NCBI RefSeq assembly: GCF_000003605.2
Contig: NW_003130854.1
Span: 262,099-326,098 of the forward strand
DNA: 64,000 nt
Source: Saccoglossus kowalevskii
Lineage: Eukaryota; Hemichordata; Enteropneusta; Harrimaniidae
Direction of reading: 5' to 3'
Each line of letters starts with the position of its first letter. The stretch's first letter is position 1. Below the pieces are notes generated by a model. The model did no database searches and was not told where the DNA came from. It was given only the letters and a program-made list of their open reading frames with translations. This document shows positions 50,001 through 62,000 of this stretch, one piece after another. Both the position numbers and the translations under genes were made by a program.

Positions 50001-53000
50001 CATACTGGTCCACCTGAAGTCGTGCTTGTGAGTGGGGGTCCTGTTGTCACTCCAGGTGTTTCAGACACACTTGTTAGTGGAGGCCCAGTAGTTGATCTAG
50101 CACTTGTTAGTGGCCCAGTCGTACTTGGTGCTTCGGTAGTTGTAGGTCTAGTAGTTGTTGCTGGCCCAGTAGTTGTTGCTGTCACAGTAGTTGTTGGTCC
50201 TGTCGTACTTGCTGCTCCAGTAGTTATTGGTTCAGTCGTACTTGGTGCTCCAGTAGTTGTTGGTCCAGTCGTTGTTGCTGCCCCAGTAGTTGTTGCTGGC
50301 ACAGTAGTTGTTGGTCCAATCGTACTTGCTGCTCCAGTAGTTGTTGGTCCACTCGTACTTGGTGCGCCAGTAGTTGTTGGTCCAGTCGTACTTGGTGCTA
50401 CAGTAGTTGTTGACCCAGTAGTTGTTGAACCAGTCGTACTTGGTGCGCCAGTAGTTGTTGGCCCAGTCGTACTTTGTGTGCCAGTAGTTGTGGGCCCAGT
50501 AGTTGCTGTTGGCCCACTAGTTGTTGCTTCAGTCGTACTTGGTGCTCCAGTAGTTGTTGGCCCGGTAGATAATGGTGGTCCAGTTGTACTTGGTGTTCCA
50601 GTACTTGTTTGTGGTCCAGTAGTTGTTGAACCAGTGGACAGTGGTGGTCCAGTTGTCAGTGGCCCAGTCATTGTTGGCCCTGAAGTTGTTGGTGGAAGTG
50701 TTGTTTCTGGAGAGAATTGTAATTGAAAATCATTGCACATCGCATTAGTATGTGTATAAATATGCATGAGAATCATTATAATAACATTAATATTTCATAT
50801 CAGACATAGATCATTTACTCATACATCCATTATTACATTGTGTGTACTTACCTCTACATCCATCCCATATAGTACAGCAAGGACCTTCGCCAATAATAAC
50901 GGGTTCTTGCCCAGGAGGACACTCTGGTTCTGATGGACAAGGGGGGCATACTGGTCCACCTGAAGTCGTGCTTGTGAGTGGGGGTCCTGTTGTCACTCCA
51001 GGTGTTTCAGATACACTTGTTAGTGGAGGTCCAGTAGTTGATCTAGCACTTGTTAGTGGCCCAGTCGTACTTGGTGCTCCAGTAATTGTTGGTCCAGTCG
51101 TACTTGGTGCGCCAGTAGTTGTGGGCCCAGTAGTTGCTGTTGGCCCACTAGTTGCTGGTCCAGTCGTACTTGGTGCTCCAGTAGTTGTTGGTCCAGTTGT
51201 ACTTGGTGCCCCAGTCGTTGCTGGTCCTGTCGTTGTTGGTGGAAGTGTTGTTTCTGGAGAGAAGTGGGATTGAAAATCATTGCACATCGCATTAGTACGA
51301 GTACAAATATTCATGAGAATCATTATAATAACATTAATATTTCATATCAGACATAGATCATTTACTCATACATAGATTGTATTACATTGTGTCTACTTAC
51401 CTCTACATCCATCCCATATAGTACAGCAAGGACCTTCTCCAATAATAACAGGTTCTTGCCCAGGAGGACACTCTGGTTCTGATGGACAAGGGGGGCATAC
51501 CGGTCCACCTGAAGTCGTGCTTGTGAGTGGGGGTCCTGTTGTTGTCACTCCAGATGTTTCAGATACACTTGTTAGTGGAGGCCCAGTAGTTGATCTAGCA
51601 CTTGTTAGTGGCCCAGTCGTACTTGGTGCTCCAGTAGTTGTTGTTCCAGTCGTTGTTGCTGCCCCAGTAGTTGTTGCTGGCACAGTAGTTGTTGGTCCAG
51701 TCGTACTTGCTGCTCCAGTAGTTGTTGGTCCAGTCGTACTTGGTGCGCCAGTAGTTGTTGGTCCAGTCGTACTTGGTGCTACAGTAGTTGTTGACCCAGT
51801 AGTTGCTGGACCAGTCGTACTTGGTGCGCCAGTAGTTGTTGGCCCAGTAGTTATTGGTTGTCTAGCAGTTGTTGGTGGTCCTGTAGTTGTTGGTGGCCCA
51901 GTGGTTGTTACCACAGGTTTTGTGGGTAACGTGATTATTGGTAGCGATGTAGTTCCTGGGGTTTCTAATTAATTAAAACAAAACAAATCAAATGGAACCA
52001 ATGAATTAGATTAATTGCTGAAAACATATACGTCACATGTACCTGTCATACAAACAATTTTGTTTACATTAGACCTTGCAATATTGTCGTGTGTTCGTTG
52101 TAGACATAGAATGATGTTACTAGACCCAACTGGTGGCGCCAGTTTTGCTGGCATTTCGGGTTTTGAATCTTCACTAATTTGTGACTACATAAAGGAAGAA
52201 TGTTGTTATGTGCCTTTGATGTTCAAGTAGTGTTACATCAGGAATACGAACAATATTCACTGGCTACGTTAAAATTAGCTGTTTCTTGTATTTATTAAGT
52301 GACTTGTACATGCTATTATATAGATATAAAAGGTAACAATGGTCGTCTTAGTTTCATTGTCACTCACCTTCTAGTAAGCACTCGTAAATTGGACAGCCAC
52401 ACTCGTCGTATCCACTGGTCACTGTCGCAGCACCGGTCGGACATGGAGGACTCGTTTCACATACACAGCCTTGGAGAGAAGTTGAGAAAACGTTTAAAAT
52501 GTAGAGCAAATTTGATATATTCAAGTGGATTTAGGAATAAAGTCGGTATTACTGGTGAAGAGCTAGGTTAGAATTTTAAGAAAAAAAAATGTGTAAAAAA
52601 AATGAATGTTGGCTTGGCAACTGCTTTACATGTGTGAGATATTATCAACTATTACGTATGGTAAACTGTAAAAAAACTACCACAATACACACGTGTTTCA
52701 TATATGCAAACGTCATAGTATACATTAGAACATCGGCTGGATTTATTTATGTATTGAATGCAGGGAATAATATGGCGTAACGAAGCAGACTTCTCCCATT
52801 TTTAAACATCTCTCTGCAACAAAGGATACCAGGAGAAATAGCTCTCACCTGGAGGAGTGGTCGAAATAGGCCAGCACCCGGCTGAGTAGTTACAACATCC
52901 GTCATTGTAGTATGTCAATTCTTCTCCTTCTGGACACGTGGGCATCGGAGGACATGTAGGTGGGCATGAGGCTATGAGAGTGATAAGAAATGCAATGGGT

Positions 53001-56000
53001 GTGTATACATCAACACATATTTCCTCTGTCATGCTTTCATGCTTGTGTAATTAGAAGGCAAATATTAGTGATCCACTAATTGTATCCCTTAAACTTTGAA
53101 CCAATCCTGATTAAAACATTGACCTGTTTACTAGGTTATATGATTACACTGGATTATTGTGTTTTTGTAATAAATTTAATGCGATTTGTAACAAGGGATT
53201 ATTACACATTTTCCAAGAAAGAAAGTTATAAAACCATTTATATTTCACTGGCGTTTAATGTCACTGATGCCTTCAGCAATTTTAATAGTCTTTAAGTTAA
53301 AATTCTACTTTACATTTTGACATGCATTTAATTTAGCGTGTTTTACTTATTTGGGAAAATAGTGAAATTAAAACCATCGAAAACATAATGCATGTACAGT
53401 AGTAGAAATGCGTTTCGTCTATAATGCCACTCAGGTTGTAGTGCCTTGCTGTCTAAAATCCTCTCTGTTTACCTTGCGGGTGGCTATAGACTATTATAAG
53501 TGCACTATAACTAACTTACGTTGTCCAGTAGTCGGCTGGAGAGTAGTTGACGGTGTTGTTGTTGGCGCTCGGCATTCGTAGTCACTGCAGCATCCATCAT
53601 AGTCATAAGGGAATGGGTAGTAGCCGGGCGGGCAGGTAGGAATCGTACACGGTGGACATGCTAGTGAAATGAGTGCACACATTACAGATGGTTCGACTTC
53701 AAAATATCACTTTCTTAATATCACAACGATTGTGATTAGCCCATAAGGTTTTTAAGACATGGATGAATAGAACAGTCGATCTAAATTAGCTAGGATATTT
53801 TACATAACATTAAAGTACTGAAATCTACAAATCTTTAATTTCAATGGCGATATCAAATGTGAACAATAATGTTCCGTTTCCCAACAACGCAGACAGTTTT
53901 GATTTTACTCAAAATGTACGTATCAGTGTGTTTGTAAAATAAAATAGTTATATATTTGGTTATAAGGAAATTTGGATCGATGAGATTGTAATATAAAATC
54001 ATACTTGTCGGAAGATATGCTGATGTTGTGATCATCGGCGAGGTGGTGGTGGTCCATACTGTGTGTATAGTTGTTGGTGTAATCCCAGTACTGGAGGTCG
54101 TTGGTGGCGGTGTCAAACATACGAACAAATCGCAACAATTAAGAGGATCGCGCCCTCCATAGTTGAGTTCGTGGCCTTCTGGACACGTTGGAATGGGTGG
54201 ACATGTCGGACAGGCTGCAAGAAACACAGTGTTCAATACCTCTTATCTGTATTATGAGTGGCCATTGCGTAATGTTCGCCGGCTCAATGAACTATTCTGA
54301 GCGCATAGCACTTTTCTCAACAACTCGACATAGAAATGATTAAGGATATATAATTTAATTGCTTTATTGTATATCAATTATACAACAGTAGTTTATACAT
54401 ACATGGGGACAAAGTCGAAGTTGGTCGTTCTGTATACGCCGTCGTCACAATCGGTGTCACCGACGTCGGCAGAGGTCTGGTCGTTATCACAGGTGGTGCG
54501 GATGTCGGTGCGATAGGCTTGCATTTGTACAGCGGACAGCAGCCAGTATTACCCCCGGTGTCTAACTCCCAACCCGGTGGACATGCTGGGGGTGTTGGGC
54601 ACCCAGGTGGGCATGTTCCAGGCGGTGGACACTCGGTGACGCATTCGTTTCCGTTCCATATTTCTCCCTCGGGGCACTGGCAACCTTCGACACACACATC
54701 TACGCATGCGCCGTTATCGTCTTGCCGGTGCTGGTGTTCACATGTTGCCTTGCAGACGGGTAAACACGGGTTGTAGATGAGACATTCTTCGCACTGTATA
54801 GCTGTAGAACACAGTTGTGATATAATTGTTATAATAATAGTATTTCAATGTATAATCATAGACTAATTACTGTCCATAGAAGAGGCATAGAAAACTGGTA
54901 AACAACAAATGAAATCAGCAAGTTTGGTGCACCATCTCTCTTGCAATCCTAGTAGTTCATAATTAGATTAACTTTATAATTAAATTAACATTTTCAGTTA
55001 TTCAGTACTAGCACAGTGTGTTCAACAATAAAACCTTATAGTCCCGATTTAGACATAAGCTGGAAAGCAATGGTCGTAGAATATTAATTATCTGTGTATT
55101 ACTGAGCAATAAATAGTTATGTATATTGGGAACAATTAACGTAGGTTCTTGCCAATATGCAAAACATTTACACATTGACTTTTTTATTGACTTAAGTAAC
55201 AATTTCAATAGAACAAAGAGTAAGTCACGTGTATTTTAGAATCGCTGACACCAATTGAGTGAATTAGTAAATGGGTTACAGGCAACATGGTATCAAAGTA
55301 AATGCCACAGTTTCTTGTATCTTTTCCATATAACAGATTTCGATGATCACGGTTTGAATACTCACGACATAGGTCTTGTGTTCGCCATCTTATCGGCACT
55401 CCATGTTTGTTGCACTCTTGACCATAGGCTGCAATAGCCGTACACAGACATTCGCAGTCGCCACCCATATCGCATCCACAGGCGTCAAACTCACACCTTT
55501 TTAGCCATGGTTCGTAAGGTACACTGGCGTGGCAGGGTTGGAATACTTCCGATTTCAATATGCTGCACTGTTTTCGAGACCACGTCTGTCTCTCCGGGTG
55601 CAGGGCGCAGGTATCTTCTATGACCGGCGCATCCGGACAGTAGTCATACGTTTTCCAACTGTTTCCGAATTCGTCGGGTTTCTCCAAAGCGAAGCCCCCT
55701 GATGGTGGTATGGTGTCGTCGTTCTGGTTGTCATTGTAGTTACCAGCCATGCCCTCAACCTGCCAGTACAATTAACAATATCAGGTTATTCAAATAAATT
55801 CCAATTCATCTCAATTCCAAGTATAACATTCTTAGAATTAGTATATTAATTGATCGATTACTCAAATAATTGATTAAATAATTAAATCAATTAACTAGTA
55901 CATGTACATGTTTAATATATAGTCGAACTAAACTATATCTTGATTTTAAAATTATCCAAATATCGCTACTTTTGTAGCTGCCTGACTGGGACTGAATTAG

Positions 56001-59000
56001 TGAACCGGATTCATTGTTAGCGATATAAAAAAATACACGACCGGTTCCGCCAAAAGCTCCGTCGATCGTTCAATAAATGAAAATGCTATATATATACATG
56101 AGTGTACGGAAGTAATATAAACATCTCTGCTTCAAACCAAGACATAATATCAGTCCCACCGAATAGGTATGATATCCTGATTACGATAGATACATACTCG
56201 TCCTTTGTGGATTGGGTCCAGTTTTACATAGAGCGTCGTCCCATTGTCCCACTGCAGAGTGACTCCTATTCGTGTATGGACAAACACATATAAGCCGACT
56301 TCTGTGACGGTCATCCTGTTAAATGCGCTTTCTCCGTAAGTTATTTCAGGCGGTTTTCCTCGTGTCAGAGTCAGCCTATGTTGATTCTTTCCACTTCCTG
56401 AGAGAAAAAAAAAACGACAATTTTTGAAAACCCCACAGTCGGGTGCTTTGCGTCGTGTTGGAAAATGGTTCCCTGCGATCTATTAAACGCGTGTATAATT
56501 GTTTACTTGAAAACGCGACGACGGCGAAGATTTAACAACAAAGTGAACAAATACGTCATATCGGCTTATAGAATGTTTTGTACACATAATACGGTGTTGA
56601 TTCTTACCTATTGTCATGGTAACGGTTTTCGAGCACGTAACCCCACTTGTACCGCACTGTACGTTTTCTGAAGCAACGCTGAATTCATAGACGTTGGACG
56701 CCGTGCTTCTGGTAACAATGTACGAGCACGCGCCTTGAAAGTCGTACGTCTTGCCGTCAAACGTGATATAATGTGGATCGCCGTACAACGTAGCGACACC
56801 TGGTGGGTAAGATTGTATTAACATATTACGGAAACATTGTTGATGACTTCTCTACAAATCACGCCCTCTAGGTACGAAATGTTCTGAAGTAAACAGGACG
56901 TAGAATGGTTCACATTTTTATTATAGAAAATCAATGATATCTCAAAAAGGTTACTGCCTAATCACAGATCATAACTAGAAGGCACTCCAGAACACCGCCA
57001 CAGCCGCAAAGCAACCTTACGAATATCTCTACCTTATTGGATTACAACATGTATGGCATTTGTTTCTTATGACAAAACACATTTATTATATAGACATAAA
57101 ATTCCAGTTTCTACGCGAAAAGAAAGATCAAATTGAATCTTTAACAGTTAATTCACTCAACGAATTAGATATTGAGTCAATTTAATCCTAATTGACAAAG
57201 GTGAAGAATTTTTCCAAAAATATGTTACCACGGCAATCAAGGCCACTTCTAAAATATAAAACAATTGCGATGAAAATCATGAAAAATTGTTAACCGTGTG
57301 ATGGCTGTTAATGATTAATAAACTCTTATCGAATTGTACTTGTTTCAATTCTTATCCCTTAAAAACGTTCATGAAAACTCCAATGCCATGCTATGCCATG
57401 CCACGCCACGCCACGCCACGCCACGCCACGCCACGTCACGCCACGCCACGCCACGCCGTGCTTTTTTATGTATTTACCTGCACATTCTTCGTTAGCACAT
57501 ACCCACTGATTATTACCAGAGCAGTTACTGAAAAATATAAGCAAAGTGACGTTCAAATTTAAAATAATACCTATTACTAGTATGCGATCCATGGAACTTA
57601 ATCCGAGTAGATTAAACTGGTGACAGCGAACTAACGTGTTGTATTGCTTTTAGAAATATACACGTAAATGATTTAAGTTGTATAATTTAAAAAAGAGAAT
57701 TCTCTCACCATATATTGCAATCGATTTTGATGTTCCCTCCAATTGGATATTCGCGGCCTCCGTGTAGACATGGACACTCTTCTGGTAATACACAACCCTC
57801 CGAGGACCACACATACCCTGGTCGACACTCACACCCGGGCTCACAGATGTCTTCCTCGCACTGTACATAGTTGTAGTTGTTAGCACAAGTGCGCGGACAG
57901 GTAGATGCGCAGCTTGTGTGCACTTCGTTTGTTCCGCAGCTTTGTTGCTCAGAGCATTCGCTGCACTGCCAGTCTCCGTTGATGCACATGCTACGGGGTG
58001 AACGTTAGAAAACTCATTGTTATCAGTTATTGTGAGATTGCTAGCGGGTCATTAGTCTTATCATGTCGTTCCAATAGACCGTTTGCGGTTGTTTTAGTAT
58101 CACTGCGATATTGCTGTCTGAGTATGTTATCAAATCCGCCATCATGCCCGTCATAGATAGTTAATATTCGTTTTTTATCATTATAATAATAGCCTAAATA
58201 TCTATCAGGCAAGTAAACTCACGATTTTCTGTTTCTGGGTGTACATTTGGAAAGAGCCTAATTGGAACAAAATATCACGTGCACCAGAAACTCGCAAATA
58301 TACCCTATAAGATAAATACATGTTCTAGTTTTGTTCACGGGGTGACACTGCGCATGTTGGTTAGAAGAAGTGTTTAGATTTAGATCGGATCTATTTCAAA
58401 CTTGCATTCCCACTTTTCATGATCTGCATAAAACCATCATACGAGCCTTGGGTTTTGTGCAATTCGTGAGTTATCTGATCCAACATAATCCTGAAATCGA
58501 ATTTTGATGGATATCCTAAAAATAAAAGAAGCCATGCAAACATAAATATGCACAAATGAAATTAAGTGATTACAACAAGGACATTTATGTTTGATTTGGC
58601 GATTTGACACCATGAACCTGATTTTGAGTAGATTGATTGCAGTGCTCCAGTTTTCAATGATGAGTTGCCACAGCAACTGATTTCCTAATTTCTCAGAGTG
58701 ATCAAAATAATCAGTGAGAGGCACGTGCATATAATAGGCCCTGGTGCACGTCTCACTAAAAGTACATATCATATCACATCACCTCCTTCTATCTATACCT
58801 ATATAAAGACCGTATATATTTGTATGATTTATTGACTTACCACTCCCCGCATCCTATCTGTATCAGATGGCCCGGTGGGTACCGAGTATTGGAATAGGTG
58901 CATGGGCACTCGCTAACTGACACACAATACCCATACTGACCCATAACCTCTCCGGGTGGGCAAGTGCAACCTTCGACACACTCTTCGTAGCATTCCTCCG

Positions 59001-62000
59001 GACCGTGAGACAGAGCAGTACACGACGTTCCACACGAGCTTCCACACTGCTGGAAGATCATGCCGTGGCTGCACAGTATTTCTATATGCAAATAAAATCA
59101 ATAAAGTACAACTTTTTTAAAATATGGTTTCATGTACATGCGAAATTTGGCGGATGACTTAATACAAAATACAATAGGCCAAAACCTGTTTTCAGCCGAA
59201 GTGTAAATCATGTACGATAGTTTGTTATTTATTGACTCAATGTCAAATAAACACCAATTCTCCACGTCGATGTCCAACACTGGTGCTGAAAAGTGGATGA
59301 TAGAGATATAACAAATTCCCTTCGCATACGAAATCGACTATATCGCACGCATATGATAGGCCAGCATTGGATCATCTGAAAGTGGTCTATTATAATAATA
59401 TACTCTGACCTTCAATATTGAAGCAGCCAGTCACTGAGTACACTGATGTAGCCGTCAAAGAGTGTCACAGTAAACTTTAATTCTGATATATTAACTGTTT
59501 TCTCACCACATCCTGGGGTGTGCTGTCTCCAATCAATAACAACTCCTCTATCGGCACACTTATGCGCATAGTCGGCCATAATCGTGCAATGACAATTCCC
59601 TTCGACATCCGAGCATTTGCAGTAGTCATACAAGCAGCTGTCATAGAATGAGTCTGGGTTGACCACTTCGTGACAAACTAGAGAAAAGAAGACACAGACA
59701 ATATATGTATATATATATATATAACGGAATAACAGATCGTGCCTTTCCCCTCCTGCCCTGACAGTTAATATGAAGCCTATCCTGTGATTTGGGACAATAG
59801 TTATATATGCACCTTGGGAGAACACGAGATGTATCTTACCTTGAAATACCGGATCGTATTTCAGACGTCGACAGATATCACGGGCATTACCGGCTTTCTG
59901 AGAGTAGAGATCACACGGGTGCATTTTGACGGTGGTGTCTGTGTTCACATCCATGCAGTTGGAGTCCGCTTTCCATTTGTTACCGAACGTCTCGGGGCCG
60001 ATTTCAATATCACCTGTTTGAGGGGGAATGTGTTTAGAAATCAATTTTGGAAATATCATAGTTCATTGGAAACTTTGGGGAAATAAATTCCGTAAAATAT
60101 TTTTAAGTCAAGCACAATGTAAAAATAAAATAGGAAGAGCTGTGTTGGCTCTAACGATGCGTGAACACGTGTAGTGCATATATACACAATGTAATCTCAC
60201 TGTATGCTAATACGATAACATGTTCTCACCTGCCATAGTGTAGAAATCATCTGCTTGTACGTTATTAAATGTACCGCATAAACCGCACGTCTTGGAAAGG
60301 TGATCCGGGCTGACAGTGATGTATACACGTGTATCGCCATCCCATAATATCCTAATTCCATTGGGAAGTGATAGCTGTAGAAATTTAATTGTGGTGATTG
60401 TAACAATTGAATACGTCATTCAAATCAACTTTAGAGTCGTGTTAATTGTGCACCTTTCCGTATTTATGTTGATGAGTTGAAAACAAAATGTCGTGAAAGA
60501 TGAACACTGGTACAATTAAAAGATTGTTAGCCAAAATACCACGAATTAATGGTAATTTATGTTAATGAAGAGTTTATGTACATTTTTCGTCAGGATAAAC
60601 AATAGCTCACAATCACCAAATCCCGATCTCCATGATCATACCTTAGTGAAAATTGAGGTGACGCGTTCAATAAAGACTCCATGCTGGTAATGTGGGAAGT
60701 AGAAGACATCGTTACCGTCTACAAGCACTTCGTGATTTTGTTTTAGTTTCACGTGGTGAAACCCCCAATAAACATGCACAGCTCGTGTACATACGCCGCC
60801 ACTTGCACTGCAATCTGAGTTTTCCACATTTATCTTGTACTCGTGGTCTTCCACGAAGCAATTCTGTGCCATCGAGTAGTGACAGTCGCCACTGAAGTCG
60901 TACATCGTTCCGTCGAATGTGGTGTAGTGAGGGTCACCGGTGGCTGAACACTTAGCTGTATTTTAGAAAAGATAATGTCACTTGCGTGTTTTTACAGTCG
61001 TTGATAGAGGGCGTTGTTTTATCACAGTTGAAATGTACATTCCCTTGAATTTACGTAAATAGTAGTTATTTCTATATCGTACGACGACAGACACAGTAGG
61101 TAATCAAACGAATAATAGTCATCAAACATTGTTCCCACGTCTCTAATCGGAAACAAAATACATATATCCTACCTTCACATTGGTTTTGAGTGCAGTTTTC
61201 CCATCTCCCGTTGATGCATTGACTGTAAAAGAATACTAGTACATGTATAACAGTGCAAGGAAAATTCGTGCGAATCAAGCACATAGTGATACAAATCAGG
61301 CACACTGTAATGCGAATCGCAGACACTGTGATGAAAATTCTACACACTGATCGTTATCATGCATATTTTGATACATAATATGCTCACTGGTGTGAATCGT
61401 ATGCACCGTGAAGCAAATCATCATGCTAAAATTCTATGCAGTATACCAACGCTTTTAAGTAAACAACTCAAAACGTGTATATATAATTATTATGCGTGAT
61501 TTTTGTGTTGCTCACACTTACCATTCATTGCAATCCTGGGATATCCACGTACCAGGGGCGTAATTCTGTCCATGGTAGCTACATTCACACTCGAATTCTT
61601 CCACACACTCGCCATTCTGCAAGTATGTATTATCTGGGCAGTGACACCCGTCCACGCAGTGACCATATTCACATATATATTCTTTTCTACTGCATGTCTT
61701 GGGACACATTGAACCACAGTCGTCATAAACCATGCCGGCTGTACAGTTAATGTCTAATAACAAATCAAGTAAAAGAGGAGTTTATTATAAATACAAAAAA
61801 CACAAACAAAAAAGATAAACCCAGATGCATACATTTGCTATCATAAACAATAATACAACACAATTACAAGATTCAGACTGACATACAAAACACTACGCTG
61901 ATAAGCTACTGCGAGTGTGTTTATATTCTAATGCAAATCGCAAGATACATAACTCAAATCAAGTACTTACAGCAGAAACCTGGTGATCGCCAGCCATTGA

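Noticed and set aside
57311-57592. Open frames across the CCACG microsatellite
   Set aside because: They are pentanucleotide-repeat translations (HATPR type and its complement) overlapping a mucin exon.
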